The notes: a model not told the origin generated them from the sequence alone. Shown: positions 34,571 through 50,837, counted from the stretch's first letter. The stretch: 64,000 nucleotides of DNA from Thioalkalivibrio nitratireducens DSM 14787 (GCF_000321415.2 NC_019902.2:1860001-1924000), one strand, 5' to 3'. Made by a program: numbers and translations.

Positions 34571-36101
34571 ACGGCCGGGAGTGCCGCCGGCCGGGAACAG
34601 CGGCCGCATTCAGCTCGCATTGCTGCCGGAAGCGTCCCGGGTGGCTCCCTATCCGGGGCCAGAACCCGGCCGGCCGCTGTGGCTGGCGGTCTGGCTTCCG
34701 CACCTGGCACTGGATGCCCTGGTGCAGACCGGGAATGCCCAGCCGGGGCCGCTGATCGTCGTGGAAGAGCAGGGTCGGCCCCGGGTACACGACGGCAACC
34801 GGGCGGCGCGCCGCGCCGGCGTCGTGCCGGGGATGCCGCTGGCCGACGCGCTGGCGGTACTGAATGCGCCGACGGTGGTCGAACACCGCCCCGACACCCT
34901 GGAACTGCACCTGCACACACTCGCCTCGGTCCTGCTGCAGTTCAGCGACCACGTCTGCCCGGAACCGGACGGGCCGCGTATCCTGCTCGAGATCGGTCGC
35001 AGCCTGCGCCTGTTCCGCGGCATGGAAGTGCTTGCCCGGCAGATCGCGGATACGCTGCGCGGGCTCGGCTACAGCGCCCGGATCGGCATTGCCCGGACAC
35101 CGGCGGCAGCGCGGCTTCTGGCCGGGCAGCGCGGCGCGGCGCGGCCCGCGAACCGCGACGCGCTGCGTCGCGCGCTGTCGCCGCTGCCGCTGGCCGCGTT
35201 GCCCCTGCCCGGGCACACGTTCGCCGGGCTGCGGGCCGTCGGCCTGCGCCGGATCGGCGAACTGCTGCGTCTTCCGCGCGGGGAACTCGCCCAGCGCCAC
35301 GGAACCGTGCTGCCGGTGCTGCTCGACCGGCTGCTCGGGGACACCCCGGAAGTGCTGCCGCGGTTCCGGCCGCCGGAAACCCCGGTCTTTCAGCTGGAGT
35401 TCGACCGGGAGATCACCACGTCCGGCGCGCTGCGCTTTCCGCTGAGGCGCCTGCTGCTGCAAATGGAACACGCGCTGCGTGCCCGGCAGCGTGGCGTCCA
35501 GCGCCTGGAACTCGACCTTCTGCACCGCGAACGCACGACCCGGCTGGCACTGGAACGCAGCCACGCCGGCAGCCGCGCGGACGACTGGCTGGAACTGTGG
35601 AACATCCGTCTTTCCCGGCTGACGCTGCCGGCACCGGTGCGTGCCCTGCGGCTGCACCCGGGATGTCTGCTGCCCGGCACCACGGATACCGCAGGTCTAT
35701 TCCATGCGTCCGCCTCCGGAGCGCCTGACGATTCCACGCTGCTGGCCCGGATCCGGGCCCGCCTCGGCGATCGCGCGGTGCTGCGGCTCGAACCGACACT
35801 CCACCCGTTGCCCGAACATGCGCAGGCCGAACGCACCGCGGACAACCCGCCACGCGATGCACCGGCGGCGGTGACCCCGGCACAGTATGCGGCCGGCGCG
35901 GCGCTCTGGCTGTGCCCGCCGCAGCCCTGTGCCGCACCGGCCGCGCCGGCATGGCTGGGGCGGCTCGAGGGAGGCTGGTGGGCCGACGGCAACGATCAGC
36001 GCCGCGACTACGCGCTCGCACGCGACCGCGACGGACGGCTGCTCTGGCTCTTCCGGGATCTGCGCAGTGGCAAATGGCAGCTGCTGGGCTTCTGGGGCTG
36101 A
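34554..36101 (+). CDS. imuB: Y-family polymerase-like protein ImuB
   Basis: The product has 515 residues. ImuB resembles Y-family DNA polymerases but lacks the catalytic acidic residues: the first palm motif reads LWLAVWLPHLALDAL and the second region EIGRSLRLFRG, without the paired Asp/Glu of DinB. It acts as the hub that links DnaE2 to the sliding clamp. The helix-hairpin region (GLRRIGELLRLPRGELAQRHG) near 225-245 and a Pro-rich C-terminus are visible. The usual next gene, dnaE2, is absent; a BrnTA pair on the opposite strand follows instead. Confidence 0.9.
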   Translation: MKTGAERPGVPPAGNSGRIQLALLPEASRVAPYPGPEPGRPLWLAVWLPHLALDALVQTGNAQPGPLIVVEEQGRPRVHDGNRAARRAGVVPGMPLADALAVLNAPTVVEHRPDTLELHLHTLASVLLQFSDHVCPEPDGPRILLEIGRSLRLFRGMEVLARQIADTLRGLGYSARIGIARTPAAARLLAGQRGAARPANRDALRRALSPLPLAALPLPGHTFAGLRAVGLRRIGELLRLPRGELAQRHGTVLPVLLDRLLGDTPEVLPRFRPPETPVFQLEFDREITTSGALRFPLRRLLLQMEHALRARQRGVQRLELDLLHRERTTRLALERSHAGSRADDWLELWNIRLSRLTLPAPVRALRLHPGCLLPGTTDTAGLFHASASGAPDDSTLLARIRARLGDRAVLRLEPTLHPLPEHAQAERTADNPPRDAPAAVTPAQYAAGAALWLCPPQPCAAPAAPAWLGRLEGGWWADGNDQRRDYALARDRDGRLLWLFRDLRSGKWQLLGFWG

Positions 36102-36202
36102 TCGCCGGCAGCGGGGTTCCGCATCCGCCGAGGCACGGTCCTGGGGCCACCTCCACACCACCCCCTTTTGCGCCTTACGTTAGCGTGTTCCGCCCTACGC
36201 CA

Positions 36203-36475
36203 CTACCGCTCCTCGCGCAGGCGACCTTCGACGTACTTGTGGAGAATGCTTGCGACCAGGGTCTGGTAGGGAATGCCTTCCGCCAGGGCTTTCTTCTGGA
36301 GGCCGCGCAGATCCCTGGAGGAAAGCCGGATATTGATCCGTGCGTCCTTCCTGAACATCGCTTCCGCGTATTCCCGATGCCGTTTCTGGATGTCCGCTGC
36401 ATCGGGTGCCTGCTTGAGCTCGCCGGCCTCAAAAGCCTCCAAGAGTTCGTGCTCGTCTTGATCCAGCCTGCTCAT
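36203..36475 (-). CDS. brnA: BrnA/CopG-type antitoxin
   Basis: The product has 90 residues. The C-terminal part (NIRLSSRDLRGLQKKALAEGIPYQTLVASILHKY) is a ribbon-helix-helix DNA-binding fold as in CopG/BrnA antitoxins. It follows the toxin gene with a four-base ATGA overlap (36472-36475), the toxin-first order typical of brnTA. It is expected to bind the palindrome upstream of the toxin gene and neutralise the toxin. Confidence 0.85.
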   Translation of the reverse strand: MSRLDQDEHELLEAFEAGELKQAPDAADIQKRHREYAEAMFRKDARINIRLSSRDLRGLQKKALAEGIPYQTLVASILHKYVEGRLREER

Positions 36476-36750
36476 CTCGGACCTCCTAAATAAATCTTGG
36501 TCGCTTTCCGACTCGGAATGATCGTCTTCAGAAAGACCTCGTCTTCCGACTCCACGAAGGGTAGGAGATAGGCATACCCCTCCATTTCGATCACGTGGAT
36601 CTGCTGGCCTGGATAACGCTCCTGATTCGGGTGCTCCAACGTATCCAGAATGCCGCCTGCCGACATATGGAACACGACATCCTCGAAGGAAACATGCCTT
36701 TCCTGTTGCAGTTGCCTGTTCTTCTCCGGATCCCAGGTGATCGGCTTCAT
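36472..36750 (-). CDS. brnT: BrnT-type ribonuclease toxin
   Basis: The product has 92 residues. The start ITWDPEKNRQLQQERHVSFEDVVF is the BrnT signature (W-D-x-x-K-N ... H-x-V-x-F-E-D), followed by a central strand with the family-type HVIEMEGYAYLLPFV and a C-terminal RKATKIYL in place of the usual R-x-A-x-x-x-E helix. BrnT is a RelE-fold ribonuclease that inhibits translation. ATG 36750 directly follows the conserved start region; a 16-bp inverted repeat lies just upstream. Confidence 0.85.
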   Translation of the reverse strand: MKPITWDPEKNRQLQQERHVSFEDVVFHMSAGGILDTLEHPNQERYPGQQIHVIEMEGYAYLLPFVESEDEVFLKTIIPSRKATKIYLGGPR

Positions 36751-36765
36751 GCACCTCAAGGTAGC

Positions 36766-36783
36766 ACAAAAGGTGCCTTTTGT
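36766..36783. promoter_or_regulatory. Probable BrnTA operator
   Basis: ACAAAAGG-TG-CCTTTTGT is a perfect 8-bp inverted repeat centred about 24 bases upstream of the brnT start codon. Its position and AT-rich arms fit a ribbon-helix-helix antitoxin operator. Confidence 0.65.
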
Positions 36784-36889
36784 ACTCAAAGGCCCCGCTG
36801 CGCGGAACTCCGTCTGGTCCACGGACGAAGGCACCACGAACGAGATACTGGGGAACTTACCGTAGAAGCGCCTTCGAGAAGTCGTCGAG

Positions 36890-37381
36890 TCAGGCGGACG
36901 CCCGGCGCAGTAGCACGATGGCTTCCGCGGCGATGCCCTCGCCGCGGCCGGTGAAGCCGAGGCGCTCGGTGGTGGTGGCCTTCACGTTCACGGCGGTCAG
37001 CGGCAGTCCGCAGTCGGCGGCGATGTGCTCGCGCATCGCGGGGATATGCGCGGCCATCTTCGGCGCCTGGGCGATGATCACGCTGTCGACGTTCACCGGG
37101 ACCCAGCCCTCGGCCCGGACGCGAGCCAGCACCTCGGCCAGCAGCCGCCGGCTATCCGCACCCCGGAACCGGGGGTCGGAATCGGGGAAGTGCCGACCGA
37201 TGTCCCCCAGCGCCGCGGCCCCGAGCAGCGCATCGCAGAGGGCGTGCAGCAGCACGTCGCCATCGGAATGGGCCACGAATCCCCGGTCGAACGGGATCCT
37301 TACGCCTCCGAGCACCAAGTGATCGCCCGCGCCGAACGCGTGGACGTCAAAGCCCTGCCCGATGCGCAGTTCCGATCCCAT
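36890..37381 (-). CDS. ispF: 2-C-methyl-D-erythritol 2,4-cyclodiphosphate synthase IspF
   Basis: The product has 163 residues. IspF makes the cyclic diphosphate of the MEP isoprenoid pathway. Zn ligands and active-site motifs are visible as GFDVHAF (Asp and His near 11-13) and [18 protein letters not shown] (with the second Zn histidine), followed by [10 protein letters not shown] and [18 protein letters not shown] near the C-terminus. It lies 18 bases after the ceramidase-like gene and is separated from ispD by two genes, whereas in most relatives ispD and ispF are adjacent. Confidence 0.97.
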   Translation of the reverse strand: MGSELRIGQGFDVHAFGAGDHLVLGGVRIPFDRGFVAHSDGDVLLHALCDALLGAAALGDIGRHFPDSDPRFRGADSRRLLAEVLARVRAEGWVPVNVDSVIIAQAPKMAAHIPAMREHIAADCGLPLTAVNVKATTTERLGFTGRGEGIAAEAIVLLRRASA

Positions 37382-37399
37382 CGTCCGCGTCCCTCCACC

Positions 37400-38065
37400 T
37401 CAGCCCGCGGCCTGCGCCGCCTGCATCTCGCGCAGCCGGACGTGGCGGATCATTCCGTCCACCAGCACGAACAGCACACCGGCGGTCAGCAGGTGCCAGA
37501 GCCAGTGGGTTCCGACCACCGCCCAGTCGCAGAGCATCAGATCGAGTGCCCGGACCACCAGGGCGAGCAGGAAGATCGCGCTGGCCAGCAGCAGGTCGCG
37601 CGCCAGACGCCGGTCGACGCGTGCCGCCAGCCCGATCCCCACCAACAGCAGCGCCAGCAGTGGCACATAGCCCCCCGTGCCTCCGAACACCTCCAGGGGC
37701 AGGCCGGTCGCCAGCGCCGCCAACCCGATCGCGGTCAGCAGCCACGCAATCGACACACCGCCCGGGCCGAGCCGCTGCGTGCGCACCAGGAACACGCTCC
37801 AGTACGCGATCACGAACGCGCCCAGCGCGGCGCGGTCAAGCCAATGCAGCCAGGCAATGCCGCTCGCGTGCCAGAGCACGGCGGCCAGACCCACCGCGGC
37901 CATCAGCGCGGCGAGCAGGTGCAAATCCCATTGCTCGCGCCAGCGCGCACGCTCGAGTTGTTTCCACGACTGCCAGGCCGCGACGAAATACGCCAGCCCC
38001 GAGGCAGTGTTCAGCGGTTCCGCAAACCAGCCCGGGGCAGTCCGCTCGCAGTAGTACGGGGTCAT
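37400..38065 (-). CDS. Ceramidase-family (CREST-like) membrane protein
   Basis: The product has 221 residues and about seven membrane helices. The start (YYCERTAPGWFAEPLNTASGLAYFVAA) with the conserved glutamate and serine, an internal WHASG...HWLDR segment and a C-terminal HWLWHLL give the Ser/Asp/His pattern of alkaline ceramidase/PAQR-like (CREST) hydrolases, which bind Zn in the membrane. It sits between the lipoate-ligase and ispF genes in the same direction. Bacterial members have unknown substrates; ceramidase activity is not implied. Confidence 0.8.
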   Translation of the reverse strand: MTPYYCERTAPGWFAEPLNTASGLAYFVAAWQSWKQLERARWREQWDLHLLAALMAAVGLAAVLWHASGIAWLHWLDRAALGAFVIAYWSVFLVRTQRLGPGGVSIAWLLTAIGLAALATGLPLEVFGGTGGYVPLLALLLVGIGLAARVDRRLARDLLLASAIFLLALVVRALDLMLCDWAVVGTHWLWHLLTAGVLFVLVDGMIRHVRLREMQAAQAAG

Positions 38066-38092
38066 GCCCCGTCTCCGCAGGTGTCCGGCCGA

Positions 38093-39187
38093 TCACTCAC
38101 GATGCAGCCCCTGCAGAATCGCACCGAGGAAATCGCTGGCCCCGACGCCCGGGATGTCCAATCCCAGATCGCTCATCGCGGTCGCGATGCGCCCCTGCAG
38201 CCGCGCGGCATCGGCCTCGGCGCTGGTCGGCAGCACCGCACCGCGCAGCCGCTCGGCAAGCCGCTGGATGCCATCCGACGGAAACACGGTGAAATCACCC
38301 GAGAACTCGATGTCGTCGACGACGTTGTCCCGGGTCAGGATGCGGGTGCGGATCAGCCCGCCGCGGGCCTTGTGCATCCCCTCGACCAGGTAGGTTCCTG
38401 CGGCGATCTTCACGCCGGACGCGACGAGACGCCGACCGCTCTGCAGGGTCCATTCCGGATCCTGCAGCAGATCGCGGACCCCGACCAGCGCCTCCCGTTC
38501 CGCATCGGTCAGTTCGGAGGCCACAGGCTCCAGTCCGAGATGCGTCTCGACGGCGTCCAGGAACAGCGTCTTCACGCGCTCGCGCTCCGGCGCCTGCCCC
38601 AATTCCCGAGTCAGGGTGGTCATGTAGTCGTGCATCCCCTGGCGAAGCTTGTCGCGGAACTTCTCGGAACTCACCTTAAGACACTTCGCCATCGTGTCGA
38701 TATCGAAATCGAACATGAAGCTGCCGACCATCACGGTGGCATCGTTGATGCGCGCCGACCCGGTGCCCCCGATCTTGCGCCCGTTCACGTGGATGTCGTT
38801 CACCGGGCGGAACACCGCGGGAACGCCCAGTGCCTGGTAGGTCGCCAGTACCGGCGCGACGAAATGCGAGTAGATCGCCTCGACCCGGGCCGGCGCGAAC
38901 CGGTGGGGATACACGAAATGGAAGAACATCTGGTCGCGATTCAGGTAGACCGCGCCGCCCCCGACATCGCGCCGGATCAGCGGCAGGCCCTGGCGCTCGC
39001 AGTAGGCCGTGTCCACCTCCTGCTCGACGTCCTGATGCAGGCCTACCGACACGAACGGACGAGTCGGGTTCACCAGCGTCACCACCGGGTCGTCGTCGGG
39101 CCCCATCATCTCGGCCACGGCATGGAAAATGGCCATCGACTCCAGTGGCGACACGAAGCCGGCATCGATTACGCGAATTCGCTTCAT
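38093..39187 (-). CDS. Lipoate-protein ligase A family protein
   Basis: The product has 364 residues. The catalytic domain has RRDVGGGAVYLN (about 83-94) and the lysine motif GRKIGGTGSA, as in LplA/biotin-ligase folds, and a C-terminal accessory domain (about 260-345) needed for lipoate activation in bipartite ligases is present. The residue after GGGAVY is Leu instead of the usual His/Asp pair. Its ATG overlaps the ispD stop (39184-39187). In sulfur oxidisers a dedicated ligase attaches lipoate to LbpA of the sHdr system; this gene could be that or an ordinary salvage enzyme. Confidence 0.82.
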   Translation of the reverse strand: MKRIRVIDAGFVSPLESMAIFHAVAEMMGPDDDPVVTLVNPTRPFVSVGLHQDVEQEVDTAYCERQGLPLIRRDVGGGAVYLNRDQMFFHFVYPHRFAPARVEAIYSHFVAPVLATYQALGVPAVFRPVNDIHVNGRKIGGTGSARINDATVMVGSFMFDFDIDTMAKCLKVSSEKFRDKLRQGMHDYMTTLTRELGQAPERERVKTLFLDAVETHLGLEPVASELTDAEREALVGVRDLLQDPEWTLQSGRRLVASGVKIAAGTYLVEGMHKARGGLIRTRILTRDNVVDDIEFSGDFTVFPSDGIQRLAERLRGAVLPTSAEADAARLQGRIATAMSDLGLDIPGVGASDFLGAILQGLHRE

Positions 39188-39912
39188 GGTCGGTCTCCCA
39201 GTCGGTCTTGCCTTGAAAGATAGAGATGCGCGATCTCGAGATCCTCGGGCCGCGTGATCTTGATGTTCACCGGGCTTCCCTCCACCAGGCGCGGATGCCA
39301 TCCAACCCGCTCCATCGCGCTCGCTTCGTCCGTGACGGCCACGCCGGCCGCCGCGGCCGCCGCGAGCGCATCGCGGAGCACGCCCAACCGGAACATCTGC
39401 GGCGTCAGGGCCCGCCAGACCCGGCTGCGATCCAGAGTCCGTTCCACCCGGCCCGCCGCATCCGACAGCTTCAGCGTGTCGGTACTCGGCGCCACCAGCA
39501 GCCCCCCCACCGGATCTCCGGTCAGGGTCTGCAACAAGCGGTCCAGATCCTCGGCCGGCAGGCAGGGGCGTGCAGCGTCGTGCACCAGCACCCAGTCGTC
39601 GGCGTGCGCCCGTTCGGCCAGAAAGGCGAGCCCATTGTGCACCGAATCGGCACGCTCGGCGCCTCCGGTGACCTGAAACAGGCGTCCGCCGGCCTCGGGA
39701 AGGTCCAGTGCATCGGGGTCGATTCCCGAACCGACTACCAGCACCACCCCGCGGATGCGGGGATGCTGGAGAAAAATGGACAGCGTATGCGCCAGCACCG
39801 TGCGCCGGCCCAGCGTCAGAAACTGCTTCGGCCGATCCGAGTTCATGCGCCGGCCGACCCCGGCCGCCGGGATCAGGGCCCAATACGCAGGCTTGGCGGC
39901 CTCAGTCACCAT
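39184..39912 (-). CDS. ispD: 2-C-methyl-D-erythritol 4-phosphate cytidylyltransferase IspD
   Basis: The product has 242 residues. IspD transfers CMP to MEP in isoprenoid precursor synthesis. The nucleotide-binding N-terminus WALIPAAGVGRRMNSDRPKQFL has the conserved Arg and Lys, GGAERADSVHNGL and VLVHDAARPC are substrate-site motifs, and VTDEASAMERVGWHPRLVEGS lies near the C-terminus. It overlaps ftsB by 11 bases upstream, as in Escherichia coli, and the lipoate-ligase-like gene by four bases downstream. Confidence 0.97.
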   Translation of the reverse strand: MVTEAAKPAYWALIPAAGVGRRMNSDRPKQFLTLGRRTVLAHTLSIFLQHPRIRGVVLVVGSGIDPDALDLPEAGGRLFQVTGGAERADSVHNGLAFLAERAHADDWVLVHDAARPCLPAEDLDRLLQTLTGDPVGGLLVAPSTDTLKLSDAAGRVERTLDRSRVWRALTPQMFRLGVLRDALAAAAAAGVAVTDEASAMERVGWHPRLVEGSPVNIKITRPEDLEIAHLYLSRQDRLGDRP

Positions 39913-40213
39913 GATTGCCCGCGGGCGCCCCGGGCGCCACCTCCGATCCGATCAGGAAAAAGAACGTCTCGTCTTCCCGGATCATGCCGAGATCCCGCCG
40001 GGCCCTTTCTTCGACCGCCTCGGTGCCGCTGCGCAGATCGTCGACCTCGGCCTCCAGCGCCCGATTCCGGGCCCTGAGCCGCTCGTTCTCCGCCTCCTGC
40101 AGCCGCTTCACGTCGCGCAGTTCCCGGACATCGCGCCACCCTCCCTCGCTGAACCACAACGGCCACTGCAACGCCAGCAGCGCCAGGAACAGCAGTCCCA
40201 TGACCCAGCGCAT
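39902..40213 (-). CDS. ftsB: Cell division protein FtsB
   Basis: The product has 103 residues. A single membrane helix (about 4-20) is followed by a periplasmic coiled coil (about 30-70), and then the ERARRDLGMIREDETFF motif typical of FtsB. It bridges FtsQ and FtsL in the divisome. It sits between eno (161 bases upstream) and ispD (11-base overlap), the conserved order. Confidence 0.93.
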   Translation of the reverse strand: MRWVMGLLFLALLALQWPLWFSEGGWRDVRELRDVKRLQEAENERLRARNRALEAEVDDLRSGTEAVEERARRDLGMIREDETFFFLIGSEVAPGAPAGNHGD

Positions 40214-40374
40214 CAGCCGGTACCCGCGCCCACATCGATCCGGTCAGCCACACCCTGACACACGCAGCATGCGTGCGGCCACGCCGGTGCTGGAACGCAC
40301 CGCCCGGGATCCCATTCAGATCGCCTCCCGGCGGCACTTCCGCAGCCGGGCATCCGGGAGCGGCGGGAACGCGG

Positions 40375-41742
<1,368 letters not shown>

Positions 41743-42585
41743 TCAGCCCAAATCAAACGCCGCCTCGGCGAACGGTCGCGCCTTGACGACGCGATCCAGT
41801 TCCACCAGGGTCTCGAGCAGTTCCTGCATGCGCGCCAGCGGCCAGGCGTTGGGGCCGTCGGACAATGCCTGCTCCGGGTCCGGGTGGGTCTCCATGAACA
41901 GCCCGGAGACCCCGGCCGCCACGGCGGCGCGGGCGAGCACCGGGACGAACTCCCGCTGCCCCCCCGAAGCGCTGCCCTTCCCGCCCGGTTGCTGCACCGA
42001 GTGGGTCGCGTCGAACACGACCGGGCAATCGGTACGACGCATCACGGCCAGGCCGCGCATATCGGAAATCAATGTGTTATATCCGAAAGATACACCGCGT
42101 TCACAGACCATGATCCGGTCGTTGCCGACCTCGCGCGCCTTGTCGACGACGTTGTCCATGTCCCAGGGCGCGAGGAACTGGCCCTTCTTGATATTCACGG
42201 GCAAGCCCTGCCGTGCGACGTTCTGGATGAAATTCGTCTGGCGGCAGAGGAACGCCGGGGTCTGCAACACGTCGACCACGCTGGCGACTTCGTCCAGCGG
42301 GGTGTCCTCGTGCACGTCGGTCAGTACCGGCACCCCCAGGTCCCGCTTCACCTTCTCGAGGATCCGCAGGCCCTGTTCCAGCCCCGGCCCGCGGAAGCTG
42401 CGGGTGGACGAACGGTTGGCCTTGTCGAACGACGACTTGTAGATGAACGGGATGCCGAGCGCTGCAGTGACCGACTTCAGGGTTCCGGCGGTATCCAGCG
42501 CGAGCCCTTCCGACTCGATCACGCAGGGACCCGAAATCAGGAAGATTGGCCGATCCAGACCGGCTTCGAACTCGCAGAGTTGCAT
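41743..42585 (-). CDS. kdsA: 3-deoxy-8-phosphooctulonate synthase KdsA
   Basis: The product has 280 residues and condenses phosphoenolpyruvate with arabinose 5-phosphate to KDO 8-phosphate for the LPS core. Motifs include ISGPCVIES (start of the barrel), FKANRSS-like [11 protein letters not shown], and [14 protein letters not shown] 42585 has GAGAGG upstream; ATG 42597 would instead overlap the pyrG stop by four bases. A local AT-rich patch (42061-42110) encodes the conserved [10 protein letters not shown] segment. Confidence 0.96.
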   Translation of the reverse strand: MQLCEFEAGLDRPIFLISGPCVIESEGLALDTAGTLKSVTAALGIPFIYKSSFDKANRSSTRSFRGPGLEQGLRILEKVKRDLGVPVLTDVHEDTPLDEVASVVDVLQTPAFLCRQTNFIQNVARQGLPVNIKKGQFLAPWDMDNVVDKAREVGNDRIMVCERGVSFGYNTLISDMRGLAVMRRTDCPVVFDATHSVQQPGGKGSASGGQREFVPVLARAAVAAGVSGLFMETHPDPEQALSDGPNAWPLARMQELLETLVELDRVVKARPFAEAAFDLG

Positions 42586-42593
42586 CGGACCTC

Positions 42594-44309
<1,716 letters not shown>

Positions 44310-44331
44310 TTATCAAAAGCGCACGCAACCC

Positions 44332-45741
44332 TCAATCGGAATCGCTCGGCGCGCGCGCGCTCCCCGACTCGCGGCGCCCATCAGCCGGCGCTGCAACAGG
44401 CCCGCGGCGTCTCGGCATCACGGCCGCCGCAGGGGAATGGTCGCACGCCGACCGATCCGGGCTACGCTCCGCGTGCTGCCACAGGGCCGCGACCCATTCA
44501 TCACCCAGGCGCACCAGCGGTACCCGCGGGCGTTGCCAGGGTGGAATGCCGCGCGCCTGCATCAGCGTTTTCAGCGAGCGCCGCCCGCCAGGCGTGCGCA
44601 GCACCTCGCCGCCTTGCCGGAACCCGATGCGCACGCCTTCGCCCGAGTGGATCCCCACTGCCCGCAGTTCGGCTGTGGTCAGCACGCGGCCATCGGGGAG
44701 CGTCATCTCCGGCGCCCCCGATGGCCAGTCGAGAAGCGTGCCGGGTGGTGCCGGTTGCGCGAGTTCCCCCGCGCGAAGCAGGTACAGCACACCGCGGTAG
44801 GTGCGCAGGCTGCACCCGCTCCACTGCAGTCCGGGGCTGGAATCAGGCCTGGCCTCGGCGAGCTGGCGCAGGAACTCGAGCAACGGTCCGCGCCGGGGCG
44901 CAGGGGCGCCGGCACGTTCCAGGAAACGGCGGAGCAGCCAGGATCGACGGCCGGGAGGCTGCCTCAGGAACGCGTCCATGCGCAGCGTCCACGGCACGGG
45001 GCCGTACAGGCGATCGAGGATCGGATCGAGCAGACCCTCGAGCACCTCGACCGCCTCCGCCTGCAGACCCGCGGCGGCACCCAGCCGCGGTTCGACCGGA
45101 AAGCGCTGCGTCAGCAGGGGCAGTATCCGCCGGCGCAGGTAGTTGCGATCGAAGCGGGTGTCGCGGTTGCTCGGATCCTCGACCCATTTCAGATCCTGTG
45201 CCTGCGCATAGGCGGCGATGGCCGCGGCTCCGACGCCGAGCAGCGGCCGGCCTAGCCAGCCCAATCCGAGCGCGCGCAGCGGCGGCATCGCGGCAAGACC
45301 GGAGGGGCCACTGCCCTTCAGCGCCGCGAGCAGGAAGGTCTCGGCCTGGTCCCCGGCGTGGTGCGCGGTCAGAACGCAGGATCCGATTGACAAACCCTCT
45401 GCAAGCGACTGATACCGCAATCTTCTTGCAGCCGCCTCCAGCCCCTCACCGCTGCCTCCCGGAACCTGGATTCTACGCACCTCGCAGTCCACCCCGAGCC
45501 GGGCCGCAAACCGCCGGCAGTGTTCCGCCTGAGCCTGCGCGTGTTCGTGCAGGCCATGGTGCACATGCATCGCGGTCAGCCCCCGTCCGGAGTCGAGCCG
45601 CGCGAGCGCGTGCAGCAGCACAGTGGAATCCCGGCCGCCGCTGAACGCGACGCGCAGGGCGTCGATTTCGGGTTGATCCGCGAGAAAGGCCCGCAGCGCC
45701 GCCGTGACCGCGTCAGCCTGCCGGTTCCTGGAACGCGCCAT
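44332..45741 (-). CDS. tilS: tRNA(Ile)-lysidine synthetase TilS
   Basis: The product has 469 residues. TilS modifies C34 of tRNA-Ile2 to lysidine so that it reads AUA. The PP-loop ATP-binding motif SGGRDS is at 34-39, GHHxDDQxET is represented by [13 protein letters not shown], and the C-terminal substrate-binding domains end with the [24 protein letters not shown] segment. The second Asp of the usual HxxDDQ is Gly here. It overlaps accA by 29 bases. Confidence 0.95.
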   Translation of the reverse strand: MARSRNRQADAVTAALRAFLADQPEIDALRVAFSGGRDSTVLLHALARLDSGRGLTAMHVHHGLHEHAQAQAEHCRRFAARLGVDCEVRRIQVPGGSGEGLEAAARRLRYQSLAEGLSIGSCVLTAHHAGDQAETFLLAALKGSGPSGLAAMPPLRALGLGWLGRPLLGVGAAAIAAYAQAQDLKWVEDPSNRDTRFDRNYLRRRILPLLTQRFPVEPRLGAAAGLQAEAVEVLEGLLDPILDRLYGPVPWTLRMDAFLRQPPGRRSWLLRRFLERAGAPAPRRGPLLEFLRQLAEARPDSSPGLQWSGCSLRTYRGVLYLLRAGELAQPAPPGTLLDWPSGAPEMTLPDGRVLTTAELRAVGIHSGEGVRIGFRQGGEVLRTPGGRRSLKTLMQARGIPPWQRPRVPLVRLGDEWVAALWQHAERSPDRSACDHSPAAAVMPRRRGPVAAPADGRRESGSARAPSDSD

Positions 45742-46678
45742 AGTCCATCAGCCGCTGGTAGCGCCGCTCCAGGCGCCGCTCCGCGTCGAGGCCTTCGAGC
45801 TCCTCGAGCGTCTCGAGCAGCGCCGATTTGATCCGGGTCGCCATGATTTCCGGGGCGCGATGCGCCCCGCCCAGGGGCTCGTCGATCACCCGGTCGACCA
45901 GCCCCAGGTCCCGCAGACGCTCGGAGGTGATCCCCAGCGCTTCCGCGGCCTCGGGTGCCTTTTCCGCGCTTTTCCAGAGAATGGACGCGCAGCCCTCCGG
46001 CGAGATCACCGAGTAGGTCGAATACTGCAGCATCATCGTCGCGTCGCCGACGCCGATCGCCAGCGCGCCGCCCGAACCCCCCTCCCCGATCACCGTGCAG
46101 ACGATCGGGGTATCGAGCCGCGCCATCACCATCAGGTTGCGGGCGATCGCCTCGCTCTGGCCGCGCTCTTCCGCCCCGACGCCGGGATAGGCGCCCGGGG
46201 TGTCGATGAACGTGAACACCGGCAGCCGGAAACGCTCGGCGAGTTCCATCAGGCGCAGCGCCTTGCGATACCCTTCGGGCCGCGGCATGCCGAAGTTGCG
46301 ATGGATTTTCTCCTTCGTCTGGCGCCCTTTCTGGTGCCCGATCAGCATCACGGGACGACCGTCGAGCCGCGCGAGGCCACCCACGATGGCCGGGTCGTCG
46401 GCAAAGGCGCGGTCCCCGCGCAGTTCGACGAACTCGGTAAAGATCTGCGGGATGTAGTCCAGCGAATACGGGCGGCGCGGGTGGCGGGAAAGCTGCGCAA
46501 CCTGCCAGGGTGTGAGCCGCGCGAAGATGCTCTCGGTCAGGCTCAGGCATTTCTCCTCGAGGCGCTGGATCTCTTCCTGCAGGTTCACTTCGGCATCGTC
46601 GCCGACGAAACGCAGATCCTGGATCCTGGCTTCCAGCTCGACAATCGGCTGTTCGAAATCGAGAAAATCGGGATTCAT
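45713..46678 (-). CDS. accA: Acetyl-CoA carboxylase carboxyltransferase subunit alpha
   Basis: The product has 321 residues and, with AccD, transfers the carboxyl group to acetyl-CoA for fatty acid synthesis. Family segments visible are [15 protein letters not shown]-like start, [39 protein letters not shown], and [13 protein letters not shown], the oxyanion-forming glycine loop. ATG 46678 matches the family N-terminus; ATG 46690 is an alternative four codons earlier. It lies between dnaE and tilS. Confidence 0.97.
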   Translation of the reverse strand: MNPDFLDFEQPIVELEARIQDLRFVGDDAEVNLQEEIQRLEEKCLSLTESIFARLTPWQVAQLSRHPRRPYSLDYIPQIFTEFVELRGDRAFADDPAIVGGLARLDGRPVMLIGHQKGRQTKEKIHRNFGMPRPEGYRKALRLMELAERFRLPVFTFIDTPGAYPGVGAEERGQSEAIARNLMVMARLDTPIVCTVIGEGGSGGALAIGVGDATMMLQYSTYSVISPEGCASILWKSAEKAPEAAEALGITSERLRDLGLVDRVIDEPLGGAHRAPEIMATRIKSALLETLEELEGLDAERRLERRYQRLMDYGAFQEPAG

Positions 46679-46764
46679 GCCGCGTCCCATTCCTGGCCGT
46701 TCAAACCGCGAATTGTACCGAATACGCTCCAGGGGCGCTCAGTCTGCCCCCCGTTCCGGCGTTT

Positions 46765-50216
<3,452 letters not shown>

Positions 50217-50220
<4 letters not shown>

Positions 50221-50837
50221 CGCCCGGCTGCTCCCGCCGCCAGCCGCAACTGCCGCGCGACCGGCCCGAAGCTGCGCCGGTGTTCCGGGCACGGCCCATG
50301 CGTGGCCAGCGCCGCCAGGTGCGCGCGCGTCGGATAACCCGCGTGGCGATCAAAACCGTAGGCCGGGTACTGCAAGTGAAGCTCCGCAAGCCACGCATCC
50401 CGCGCCACCTTCGCCAGCACCGAGGCAGCGCTGATCGCCGGCACGGCGGCATCGCCTCCGACGACGGCCGTCCCGTTCCAGGGGCCTTCCGGGACGAAGC
50501 GGCCATCGACCAGCACCTGCCGCGGCGCCCGCGGCAGCGCCAGCAGCGCCCGGCGCATCGCCAGCAAGGTCGCATGGTGGATGTTCAGCGTGTCGATCTC
50601 CGCGGCACTGGCGCTGCCCAACGCCCAGCTCTGCGCTTCGTCGCGCAGCGCTGCGGCCAGCGCTTCCCGGCGGCGCGCCGACAGGCGCTTGGAATCGGTC
50701 AGTCCAGACAGCACGTAGCCCGCGGGAAGGATCACCGCGGCCGCGACCACCGGCCCGGCCAGCGGCCCGCGCCCGACCTCGTCGACGCCGGCACAGAGCC
50801 TGCCAGCGATCCGTTCATCGTCCTGTTGCCGCTGCAT
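50217..50837 (-). CDS. rnhB: Ribonuclease HII
   Basis: The product has 206 residues and removes ribonucleotides from RNA:DNA hybrids. The signature GVDEVGRGPLAGP carries the first catalytic Asp-Glu, LTDSKRLS follows, and AVPAISAASVLAKVARD contains further active-site residues. ATG 50837 has GGGGAG about ten bases upstream; GTG 50861 would add eight residues. It is the first gene of the minus-strand run toward accA and is divergent from the gnnA gene. Confidence 0.95.
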
